Assembly: GCA_015063895.1 (NCBI GenBank)
Contig: SVTG01000017.1
Coordinates: forward strand, 1-38,141
Length of the DNA: 38,141 bases
DNA from: Oscillospiraceae bacterium
GTDB lineage: Bacteria > Bacillota > Clostridia > Oscillospirales > CAG-272
Direction of reading: 5' to 3'
The position numbers and the translations under genes are program-made. Under the pieces are notes generated by a model. The model had not been told where the DNA came from. It did not search any database and saw nothing but the letters and a program-made list of their open reading frames with translations. Of this stretch, positions 7,423-16,459 are shown in pieces (the stretch's first letter is position 1; each line of letters starts with the position of its first letter).

Positions 7423-8550
7423 TTAGTGGAAGCCCTTTTCGGGGCGCTCGTACTCGCCCTCGCGCAGCTCCTTGCCGTATTTTTCGTCAATGTAGGCCTC
7501 GCGGTAGGGGTTGACACCGCGCGAAACCGTTTCGGGCTGGTTTGGAAGCAGCCAGCTCTTTTTGCGATAGAAGGGGTTTTTGAATGTATTCTCGATCCTA
7601 TTGGCCTTTTCAAGGGCGTTCATACAGGCGCGGATACAGCCGCGCGCGCCGCAAATGGCCATATAATGTGTGTGCGAGAGAATGTAATTGTTATAGGGCA
7701 GCAGATGGTTGCCCGGCTTACGCCCCCACTTGCCGTTGGCGAGCGTGTAGCAGAGCATATAGGCCTCCTCCTCGCTCATTTGCGTGTTACGCACGTCAAA
7801 GGCCATGTTGGGGAAGTCCTTTTTAAGGAAGGGCGAGCACTCGTTATTCATACCGTGGTGAGAAAGCGTGCAGCGGCCCATATGAACGTCGCCGTACCAG
7901 ATCTTTTTCTCGCCGAAATCAACCGTCAGGCGCGCCCCCTCGTCCTTGACGGGGGGAATGGCGTTACCGGGGCAGGCACGCGTGCAGGCACCGCAGTGAA
8001 TGCAGATATCGCCCGTGTCAAGAATGGGGTCGGGGTCAAGCTCGCAGTCGGTAAAGATCAGGCCAAGGCGCACGCGCGGACCGAATTTTTTGGTAAGAAA
8101 GACCTTGGAAAAGCCGACCTCACCAAGACCGCACCCGGCGGCAATCAGGCGCACCGAGCAAACGATATCGGCAGGGAGCTTTCCCTCTGCCACGGGCTCG
8201 CGGTTGACGCCGTTGCCCTCGGGAACGGCGGGGTAATGCGCCACGGCCTCCCAGCCGTGATCCTCAATATAGCGGCACAGCTCGTAGGAAAGGCGTGGAC
8301 GGAAGAGCGAATTTAATTTGTTGTAGGAATAGAAGGTGTAGTTATGCCAGTGCGTGCCCTCCTCAATGCCGCGGTAGGTGCCGCGCGGAATACGCATGGC
8401 GACCGCGATCACCGACTTTGCTTCGGGAAAATAGGAAAGAGGCGACATCAGGGGCGGTGCGTTTTGAAAGCGCTCAATATTGCCGATGGCAATACAGTCG
8501 ATGCCAAGCTCGGCAGCGCGCGCCTTGATCATTTCGCTTGTCAGTTTCAT
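7423..8550 (-). CDS. QueG-like 4Fe-4S protein (epoxyqueuosine reductase / reductive dehalogenase relative)
   Basis: 375 residues. The first ~200 match the cobalamin-binding-type N-terminal region of QueG/RdhA-like proteins (SYFPEAKSVIAVAMRIPRG and the CGLGEVGFSKVFLTKKFG stretch), then one ferredoxin cluster CIHCGACTRACPGNAIP. The second ferredoxin motif of QueG is absent; later cysteines are arranged as CGARGCIRAC. No HEAT-like C-terminal domain of true QueG is seen. The start codon overlaps the stop of the upstream paralogue by one base (TGATG), so the two are translationally coupled. Function in this group is not established; redox activity on a small molecule or cofactor is inferred only from the fold and cluster. 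Confidence 0.72.
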   Translation of the reverse strand: MKLTSEMIKARAAELGIDCIAIGNIERFQNAPPLMSPLSYFPEAKSVIAVAMRIPRGTYRGIEEGTHWHNYTFYSYNKLNSLFRPRLSYELCRYIEDHGWEAVAHYPAVPEGNGVNREPVAEGKLPADIVCSVRLIAAGCGLGEVGFSKVFLTKKFGPRVRLGLIFTDCELDPDPILDTGDICIHCGACTRACPGNAIPPVKDEGARLTVDFGEKKIWYGDVHMGRCTLSHHGMNNECSPFLKKDFPNMAFDVRNTQMSEEEAYMLCYTLANGKWGRKPGNHLLPYNNYILSHTHYMAICGARGCIRACMNALEKANRIENTFKNPFYRKKSWLLPNQPETVSRGVNPYREAYIDEKYGKELREGEYERPEKGFH

Positions 8551-9455
8551 CAGCCCTTACCACCCTTAGCTTGATAGGCGCCGCCCAGCACGATATCCTC
8601 CTGTACGGTCCCCTTGCTGTCGGGACCGATGACCCAGGCGTCCTTTTTGCGGAATTTTGTTTCAAATTTGTTGTCAAGCACGTCCCTTTCCTCTAAGTGG
8701 CACAGGCACGTGCGGTTGCAAAGTGCTGCCACGCGGTCGGGCTTGCCAACGGCCGCCAGGCGGTTGGGGCAGGCACCGTTCTTGCAGGTGTTGCACACGG
8801 CATAGTTGACCGTTGCCACCTGCATCACCTTGCCGCAGATCTCAAGGGCGGTGGTGTGTTCGGTGTCAATGGCGCCGAAGGGACAAGCGGCGGCACATTT
8901 GCCGCAGGCATCGCACACGCGGCGGGTGGTCAGGGGCGTGGGGGCGATCTCGGCGTCGGTGATGATCATGTGGAAGCGCTGGCGCGAGCCGAATTGGGGA
9001 GAAAGGAACAGGCCCGAAAGACCGATCTCACCCAGACCGCACGCAACGGCGGCGTAGTCAAAATCGGGGCAAACGTTGGGTGCGGGGCGCCCGTCGCCAA
9101 CCGATACGCCCATGGGGGCAAGCTCGGAGGGGTTGGGGAACACGGGTACGGCCTCGTAGCCCTCGTCCTCCAGAACTCTGACCAGATTATAGCAGGCAAG
9201 GGAAAGGAACTTGTCCTCCAGCCAGTTGGCACCGAACAGGCGATAGTCGCCAAAGTTGGAGCCCTCCTCAACGCCGCGCAGGGCACCGCGGCAAATACGC
9301 TTGCCGAGCATGATCACGGTCTTGCCCTCGGGAAAGATCGAAAAGGGGTTATGCTGTGCATCGATGCACGCAAAGCGGTCAGCACCCGCAAAGCCGATCA
9401 GGTCAATGCCCTCGCGCTTGACGGCGGTGGCGATCAGTTCGTTTAAATGAGACAT
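8550..9455 (-). CDS. QueG-like 4Fe-4S protein, paralogue of the downstream gene
   Basis: 301 residues with ATG at 9455 and AAGGAAGG about 10 nt upstream. It shares the pattern IFPEGKTVIMLGKRICRGALRG, a CGLGEIGLSGLFLSPQFGS segment and a CDACGKCAAACPFGAID cluster with its neighbour. A second, irregular cysteine set (CNTCKNGACP, then CNRTCLCH) may bind another cluster. Being shorter, it lacks the C-terminal extension of the 375-residue protein. The pair probably forms a heteromer or acts on the same substrate. Divergently transcribed from an AraC regulator, which is a plausible controller, though no operator is recognised. Confidence 0.72.
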   Translation of the reverse strand: MSHLNELIATAVKREGIDLIGFAGADRFACIDAQHNPFSIFPEGKTVIMLGKRICRGALRGVEEGSNFGDYRLFGANWLEDKFLSLACYNLVRVLEDEGYEAVPVFPNPSELAPMGVSVGDGRPAPNVCPDFDYAAVACGLGEIGLSGLFLSPQFGSRQRFHMIITDAEIAPTPLTTRRVCDACGKCAAACPFGAIDTEHTTALEICGKVMQVATVNYAVCNTCKNGACPNRLAAVGKPDRVAALCNRTCLCHLEERDVLDNKFETKFRKKDAWVIGPDSKGTVQEDIVLGGAYQAKGGKG

Positions 9456-9562
9456 AGTAAAAATGCCTTCCTTTCATAGTATGTTAGATCCATTTTATCA
9501 CAGGGGTGCCTTTTGTCGCTACAAGAAAAGATAACATTTTTTAGGATTTCAAAACCAAGTTA

Positions 9563-9591
9563 TTGCATTTTCTCTGTTTTTGTGCTATGAT
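9563..9591 (+). promoter_or_regulatory. Promoter of the AraC-family gene
   Basis: -35 TTGCAT, 17-nt spacer, -10 TATGAT, 28 nt before the chosen ATG at 9619. Confidence 0.75.
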
Positions 9592-9618
9592 GGTACAAAG
9601 AGGGGAGGGAGATGCGCA

Positions 9619-10392
9619 ATGCCAAAGCAGCTACCTATGATCAGCTACTTTACGCTCGGTGTGGTCAACAAGCAAAAGGCCCCTGCGGTTTTTGTGCGCG
9701 GGCGTGAATTTTTTTCGCTGACCTACCGCGAAAGCGGCAGCATCAGCATTCACAGCGACCGTGGGGATCTTTACTCCCCTGCGGGTAGCATTACCTATAT
9801 TCCGCGCGGTCTGGATTACGAGACCGAGGTGCTTTCTTCGGGTACGATGCATATTCTGCACGTGTATACCGCCGACGACACCACGCTCTTTGGTGATGCG
9901 CCGCTTTCCTGCCGCCCTGCCGCGCCCACGGTATTTTTAGAGAATTTTCAGCGCGCACACAGCAAATTCCTGGCGTCGGGCATCGGTTTTTCCTGCCTTT
10001 CAACGGTGATGCGCATTTTATCGCTGGCCGAGGAGAGCTTTGACCCCACACACCTCACCCCACCGCCGCAGCTGATGCGTGCGCGTTGCTATATGGACGA
10101 GCATTTTGCCGACAGCACGCTGCGCATCGGGGAGCTTGCCGCCATCAGGGGCGTCAGCGAGGTCTATTTCAGACGCGAATTTCGCCGTTATTTCGGCACC
10201 TCGCCGCTTGACTATATCAAGCAAAAGCGCGTAGAGGCCGCTGCGCGTATGCTGGAGACGGGGCTTTGCAACGTCACCGAGGCCGCCTTGCAATCGGGGT
10301 TTGAAAGCGTGGCGTATTTTTCTGCCGAGTTTCGGCGTCTGGTTGGCAAAAGCCCCACCGAATACGTCAAAAGCGGCGGTTGGCTTTCGTAA
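9619..10392 (+). CDS. AraC-family transcriptional regulator
   Basis: 257 residues. The ATG at 9619 follows AGGGGAGGGAG by 8 nt; an upstream in-frame start is discarded since it overlaps the promoter. The N-terminal ~140 residues form a cupin-like sensor domain (SPAGSITYIPRG is typical). The C-terminal ~100 form two helix-turn-helix motifs: LRIGELAAIRGVSEVYFRREF, with RYFGTSPLDYIKQKRV, then VTEAALQSGFESVAYFSAEF with the family-ending GKSPTEYVK. It may control the beta-helix/PHP gene directly downstream, the divergent Fe-S pair, or both. Confidence 0.9.
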   Translation: MPKQLPMISYFTLGVVNKQKAPAVFVRGREFFSLTYRESGSISIHSDRGDLYSPAGSITYIPRGLDYETEVLSSGTMHILHVYTADDTTLFGDAPLSCRPAAPTVFLENFQRAHSKFLASGIGFSCLSTVMRILSLAEESFDPTHLTPPPQLMRARCYMDEHFADSTLRIGELAAIRGVSEVYFRREFRRYFGTSPLDYIKQKRVEAAARMLETGLCNVTEAALQSGFESVAYFSAEFRRLVGKSPTEYVKSGGWLS

Positions 10393-10444
10393 AATGAAAC
10401 CTTTTTTGAATTTTTTATAGCATGAAAAGAAAGTGAGCGACAGT

Positions 10445-12727
10445 ATGCAACAGTTACCCAAGGGCTATTATGCCGTACAAAGTGATTTTGAAAATGCACC
10501 CAAGGACAGCTTTACCTACAAGGGCGTGACCTACGCCGCCGAGGCGGGCGTCAATTTATTTGCTACCTGTGCCGAGGCCAACGCTGCCGCTGCCGAGGTG
10601 CCCACCGAGGTGCTCGCGGGCCTGCCGTACGAGCGCTTTACCGCGCCCGTGATTTTGATCTCTGCGGGCAAGCACAGGATTGGTGGCAGCAGAGATAATA
10701 TGTTAAAGCTTAGTGCATCCCGTATTCTGCTGGGTGAGCAGGCGGGCGTGCCCTCCAGCCTGTTTGACGCCGAGGATCAAACGGCCCTCCCCGCCCTGAA
10801 CCCCGCAAGAGCGGGCGCGGGGGAAAGCGAGCTTTGCGGTGCCAGATGGTTCAGCAAGGTGGACGTGAACGGTGACGCCGACGCGGATCTCGTGCTGTTT
10901 GACGGCTTCACGATCAGCGGCTTTTCCTGCTTTGCCGACCTGCGCGCCAAGGGCGAGCGCCCCTGCACGCTTGATTTTCGCAATCTGATCAACAAGGGCC
11001 CCTGCGGTTACCCTATGTACGCGTCTGCACGCCTTGCCGCCGACACGGACCTGCACCGCACGGTGATCTTGGAAAACGTGCGCCTTGAGAACTTTTACGA
11101 TTACGGGCGCGGCGGTATGTTCGTGCAATTGAATGCCGAAAGCATCACCCTTTCCCACGTGGTGATCAACAACACCACGCAGGTGTTTGGCTTTACCGAC
11201 ATTACCCGCAGCATTTCCACCTATGCCAAAAATGCGCCCGTCACGCGCATTGCCATCAACGAGTGCTATTTTAAGGAGATCGGCGGCGAGCACGGCATTT
11301 CCACCTCGCTCGTCGGCACCGAGGAGGGCGCTGTTGAAATGCACGTGAGCGACACCGTGTTCGTTGATGCTGCCCGCGCGGGTGACGCCTTTTTGTGCCC
11401 TCATCTTGCGAACGAAAATTGCACGCTGACCGTGGAAAACTGCCGTATGGTGGATACACGCGGTAACCGCGCCGCGATCTCCGTATGGGGCGAGGGCGAG
11501 GGCGTAACCGTGACGAATTGTACCTTCGAGGGCTTTGAGGTTGAGGTGGAGCACGCCGTGATGCCTCCCGTTGACGCTCCCGATATGATCGAGAACTATG
11601 CCGACGACTGGCAGACCGACACGCCCGACGCGCATACGGTCATCGGTGTTGCCAACGCCGATTTTGAGGCGCTGGAGCGCTATTACGAGGGCTGCCGCCC
11701 CTATTACGGCGACCAGCACGTGCACAGCGATTGCGGCGGCACCAGCGACGGTAAGTTCCCGCTTGGCGACTGGCCGCGTGCCATGGACGAAAAGCAGCTT
11801 GATTTTGCAGCGATCGTCGATCACCGCCAGATGCGCGGCTTCTTCCTGCCCGAGTGGGATGAAACGCGCTTTATCATCGGCACCGAGCCGGGCACCACCA
11901 TCACCGACCTTGAAGGGGCCCTTGACCGCAGTATGCACTATAATATGCTTTTCCCGCACAAGTACGGGCTTGCCATGGTGCTGGCGAACTTCCCCGAATT
12001 TGAGTTTCGCGGTGACGAGCTGACCGGCAGCTACCAGTATCCGAAATTCACCAAGGAACGCTTTATGGAATTAACGTGCTACATTCAGTCGATCGGCGGT
12101 ATGATGGTGCATCCGCACCCCAAAACCATGATGGCATCGGAAAACCCCCTCGATTATTATATGGGTGAGCATATGTACCTTGAGGTGATGGTGACCAACT
12201 ATCGCCACCATTCCTCGATTCGCAGCTACGACCTCTGGTGTGATATTCTCGCGCTCGGCAAGCACGTGTGGGCGTCGGGCGGATCGGACACGCACGGGGG
12301 TGTGAGCAACGGTTGCGTTTCCACCTTCTATTCACGCGAAAAATCGGGGCGCGCCTTCTTTGACGTGATGAGAAGCGCCGATTACGCCGTGGGGGCGTTT
12401 GGCATACAGATGATGATCGACGGGCACCCGATGGGCTCGGAGCTTGCCTACCGCGACGGTATGCGCCTCACGCTTCGCGTGGGCGACCTTCACGCGCCTG
12501 CCGTGCGTGAAAATACGGCCTACGAGCTGCGTGTGTATACCGACCAAGGCCTTGCCTACGCCTCGACGTTCAACGGCCGTGAGCCGCAGTACCTCTCGCT
12601 TGAGGTCAAGAAGCGCGCCTTCTACCGCGCCGAGGTCGTAGACCTCACACACGGCGGCTTCCGTATGGCGGTCGGCAATCCCATCTGGCTTGACGCCAAA
12701 AAGGATGAGACAGAGGCGCAAAATTAA
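10445..12727 (+). CDS. Parallel beta-helix plus PHP-domain metallohydrolase (CehA-like)
   Basis: 760 residues from ATG 10445; a GTG at 10433 is an alternative, and the Shine-Dalgarno is weak for both. Residues ~60-400 have the turn-rich repeats of a right-handed beta-helix (for example TLTVENCRMVDT, VTVTNCTFEGF). Residues ~415-700 are a PHP domain: GDQHVHSDCGGTSDGKFP, AAIVDHRQM, GTEPGT, HPHPKTM and GSDTHGG provide the metal-binding His/Asp/Glu set. No signal peptide is seen, so it is probably cytoplasmic. Similar fusions are annotated as CehA/McbA-family hydrolases acting on phosphoester or carbamate bonds, and beta-helix domains usually bind glycans; a sugar-phosphate substrate is a guess. 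Confidence 0.75.
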   Translation: MQQLPKGYYAVQSDFENAPKDSFTYKGVTYAAEAGVNLFATCAEANAAAAEVPTEVLAGLPYERFTAPVILISAGKHRIGGSRDNMLKLSASRILLGEQAGVPSSLFDAEDQTALPALNPARAGAGESELCGARWFSKVDVNGDADADLVLFDGFTISGFSCFADLRAKGERPCTLDFRNLINKGPCGYPMYASARLAADTDLHRTVILENVRLENFYDYGRGGMFVQLNAESITLSHVVINNTTQVFGFTDITRSISTYAKNAPVTRIAINECYFKEIGGEHGISTSLVGTEEGAVEMHVSDTVFVDAARAGDAFLCPHLANENCTLTVENCRMVDTRGNRAAISVWGEGEGVTVTNCTFEGFEVEVEHAVMPPVDAPDMIENYADDWQTDTPDAHTVIGVANADFEALERYYEGCRPYYGDQHVHSDCGGTSDGKFPLGDWPRAMDEKQLDFAAIVDHRQMRGFFLPEWDETRFIIGTEPGTTITDLEGALDRSMHYNMLFPHKYGLAMVLANFPEFEFRGDELTGSYQYPKFTKERFMELTCYIQSIGGMMVHPHPKTMMASENPLDYYMGEHMYLEVMVTNYRHHSSIRSYDLWCDILALGKHVWASGGSDTHGGVSNGCVSTFYSREKSGRAFFDVMRSADYAVGAFGIQMMIDGHPMGSELAYRDGMRLTLRVGDLHAPAVRENTAYELRVYTDQGLAYASTFNGREPQYLSLEVKKRAFYRAEVVDLTHGGFRMAVGNPIWLDAKKDETEAQN

Positions 12728-12801
12728 GCGCGAGCTCTTGATCCGCGGATAATACGTCCCCGCTAAAGGCTGGTTCTCATAAGGAAGTTTACATTTTACT
12801 T

Positions 12802-12855
12802 GTAGGGACAGGCGTCCTCGACTGTCCGTCCGAGACAGCGTCCTCGACTGTCCGC
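12802..12855. repeat. REP-like unit, GTAGGGACAGGCGTCCTCGACTGTCCG family
   Basis: GGACAG and CTGTCC arms enclose GCGTCCTCGA, followed by a partial second unit (CGAGACAG ... CTGTCCG). The same sequence occurs at 13775-13801 and, in opposite orientation and in tandem, at 13957-14037 inside the adjacent transposase gene. Confidence 0.85.
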
Positions 12856-12889
12856 AAAGGCGTAATTTCAACGCAGAAAACAAAGAGAT

Positions 12890-12918
12890 AACCCCGACAG
12901 ATTAATCTGTCGGGGTTG
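12890..12918. terminator. Palindromic, probably bidirectional terminator
   Basis: AACCCCGACAGATTAATCTG continues as a perfect palindrome to GTCGGGGTT. It lies between convergent genes; the T-tracts on both sides are weak. Confidence 0.65.
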
Positions 12919-12945
12919 TCATTATGCGTATTAAAATTGTCAAAA

Positions 12946-13455
12946 TTATTTGTTCTTAATAATTTCAGTTGGATCGATTATTTCTACACCTAAATTTTCA
13001 AGACCTTTTTCCCAGTTTGTTTTTTCAAATCCATATGGTGCAGCCCAATTTAACATATCCTCATATTTGAGAATCATATGTTTGTCTTTATCATAAAACG
13101 ACACAATTATGCCACCGCTTCTATGATTAAAAGAATGCCTTAGTTCTATCACCAATTCATTAATCTGTATTTTATATATTGTTGTTTTTTTAAATCTATT
13201 AGTAACCTCTATTTGGTCTTGTCTAATAACAAGATGATTATTTTTAATTTTAAGCCATTCCAACCAAATAACCGAATATGCTATTAATGATAAGGCAAGA
13301 AAAACAATACTTGCCCAGTGGAACATCATTCCAATGATAGAAATTAAGAACAAACTAACGATAGAGACAGAACAAATATGATATTCTTTTTTTCGACGAT
13401 TAAATATTCCGTTGCACCTTACCTTCCAGTCATCAAACAATATATTGTTTCCCAT
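12946..13455 (-). CDS. Small membrane protein, possible bacterial PH-like domain
   Basis: 169 residues, ATG at 13455 with CGGAGGGGGAG upstream. Not recognised as a named family. Two adjacent membrane helices (about residues 25-66) are followed by a beta-rich soluble part (KNNHLVIRQDQIEVTNRF ... IIVSFYDKDKHMILKY) that resembles the membrane-tethered bacterial PH/YcxB type; that is inference from pattern only. The sequence is markedly AT-richer than its neighbours and is flanked by REP-like repeats and a transposase, which suggests acquisition by transfer. Confidence 0.6.
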   Translation of the reverse strand: MGNNILFDDWKVRCNGIFNRRKKEYHICSVSIVSLFLISIIGMMFHWASIVFLALSLIAYSVIWLEWLKIKNNHLVIRQDQIEVTNRFKKTTIYKIQINELVIELRHSFNHRSGGIIVSFYDKDKHMILKYEDMLNWAAPYGFEKTNWEKGLENLGVEIIDPTEIIKNK

Positions 13456-13569
13456 TTTTAACTCCCCCTCCGTTCGTCAAATTCTTATTTATCGTTCTGC
13501 TTTATCGCCAGTTTCGCCTTTGTATTACAGCGTTGCAAGCAACGCTGGCATCGGGCAAAGCCCATACCC

Positions 13570-14154
13570 CTATTCTTCTGTGTATAATTCGTCGTAGTAC
13601 CAACGTATAGGGTTTTCGTAAATGTATTTTAAGTGTTCTTCATAGTCATCGCGGTTACGAATGATATGGTCGTTAAAACGAGCTTGCCAAATGTTTTCGC
13701 CATACTCCTTATTGCAAAAACGCTTGAATGTCGATACAAATTGAGAGCATACGCTATTGGCTCTTTCAATGTTTGTAGGGACAGGCGTCCTCGACTGTCC
13801 GTTATCGGTCTTGTTTTTATTTTCTTTTACCCAAAGCAAAAGATGGATGTGGTTAGGCATTATGACATATCTTTCAACCGACAAATGCTCATAAAAATCA
13901 TTTAATTGTTTGATGTATTTATCCGCAATTTCTCCGTATTGGGTTAATTCGATTTGCGGACAGTCGAGGACGCCTGTCTCGGACGGACAGTCGAGGACGC
14001 CTGTCTCGGACGGACAGTCGAGGACGCCTGTCCCTACAATGCGAGATAGGATGCTTCGCCTGTTTTGCGTGCAAATCGTTATGAAATATACTCCAACACT
14101 ATTGTAATCAAAACTTTGATATCTTGGTGTTTTTCTCTTTTTAAGTTCATCCAT
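13570..14154 (-). CDS. REP-associated tyrosine transposase (IS200-like Y1), with REP units inside the gene
   Basis: 194 residues from ATG 14154, with GGTGAT before it; the frame extends further upstream but family members begin near KRKTPRYQSFDY. Features are the Y1 HUH motif in PNHIHLLLWV, the GVYFITICTQNR strand, and the C-terminal NIWQARFNDHIIRNRDDYEE ... YIYENPIRW helix region with the candidate catalytic Tyr. Two insertions made of REP-like sequence keep the frame: residues about 40-66 read as repeated TGVLDCPSE units, and residues about 118-127 read GQSRTPVP, the same DNA in the other orientation. Both lie in predicted surface loops, so the enzyme could still be active. Confidence 0.85.
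   Translation of the reverse strand: MDELKKRKTPRYQSFDYNSVGVYFITICTQNRRSILSRIVGTGVLDCPSETGVLDCPSETGVLDCPQIELTQYGEIADKYIKQLNDFYEHLSVERYVIMPNHIHLLLWVKENKNKTDNGQSRTPVPTNIERANSVCSQFVSTFKRFCNKEYGENIWQARFNDHIIRNRDDYEEHLKYIYENPIRWYYDELYTEE
13775..13801 (+). repeat. REP-like unit inside the transposase gene
   Basis: One full 27-bp GTAGGGACAGGCGTCCTCGA... unit ending CTGTCCG, identical to 12802-12828 and encoding GQSRTPVP on the gene strand. Confidence 0.9.
13957..14037 (-). repeat. Three tandem 27-bp REP-like units inside the transposase gene
   Basis: Three head-to-tail copies in inverted orientation relative to 13775-13801. The 27-bp period keeps the codon frame and gives the peptide TGVLDCPSE repeated. 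Confidence 0.92.
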
Positions 14155-14170
14155 TTTTATCACCAATATC

Positions 14171-14199
14171 ATTATAGCAAAAATCGGCAGAGAAAACAA
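14171..14199 (-). promoter_or_regulatory. Candidate transposase promoter embedded in the groEL terminator
   Basis: -35 TTGTTT (14199-14194), 17-nt spacer, -10 TATAAT (14176-14171). The -35 box lies in the hairpin loop of the terminator at 14184-14211. Confidence 0.55.
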
Positions 14200-14211
14200 G
14201 TTCTCTGCCGA
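14178..14211 (-). terminator. Rho-independent terminator downstream of groES-groEL
   Basis: Minus-strand stem TCGGCAGAGAA / TTCTCTGCCGA with a 6-nt loop, followed by TTTTTGC. Confidence 0.85.
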
Positions 14212-14228
14212 AATTTATCTATGTATCC

Positions 14229-14276
14229 GTAGGGGAGACCTGCGGTCTCCCGCGGGCGAACACAGTTCGCCCCTAC
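14229..14276. repeat. REP-like double hairpin (GTAGGGGAGACC ... GTTCGCCCCTAC)
   Basis: Outer GTAGGGG/CCCCTAC ends enclose two small hairpins, GGAGACC-TGC-GGTCTCC and GGGCGAAC-ACA-GTTCGCCC. This is a different dispersed family from the GGACAGGCGTCC units, sharing only the GTAGGG border. Confidence 0.8.
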
Positions 14277-14351
14277 CATATTTCAAAACATCCTTATGAG
14301 AAGGAGCCGAAGCGGGGGGATTTTATTTTTTATGCTTTTTCCATTTTCGGC

Positions 14352-16300
<1,949 letters not shown>

Positions 16301-16349
16301 TGTATTTGCCTCCTTTCACTGCATGCTAAGGTGCAGTGCTTGTAGAATT

Positions 16350-16376
16350 TTGGCACTCATAACGAGTGAGTGCTAA
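16350..16376 (-). promoter_or_regulatory. CIRCE operator (HrcA binding site)
   Basis: TTGGCACTC - 9 nt - GAGTGCTAA, one mismatch from the canonical TTAGCACTC-N9-GAGTGCTAA. It lies 12-18 nt downstream of the -10 box of the groES promoter, the usual position for HrcA repression of groESL. Confidence 0.96.
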
Positions 16377-16387
16377 CTCATAAGATT

Positions 16388-16415
16388 ATTTTACACCAAA
16401 TACTGGAAAAATCAA
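16388..16415 (-). promoter_or_regulatory. Promoter of groES-groEL
   Basis: Minus strand: -35 TTGATT (16415-16410), 16-nt spacer, -10 TAAAAT (16393-16388), directly upstream of CIRCE. Confidence 0.8.
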
Positions 16416-16459
16416 GTCTATTTTGTATTGTTCACATATTGTTAACAAAAGGAGCGGCT

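Noticed and set aside
13957..14037. Tandem 27-bp repeats considered as a CRISPR array
   Set aside because: There are no unique spacers; repeats are head to tail, palindromic and in frame inside a transposase gene.
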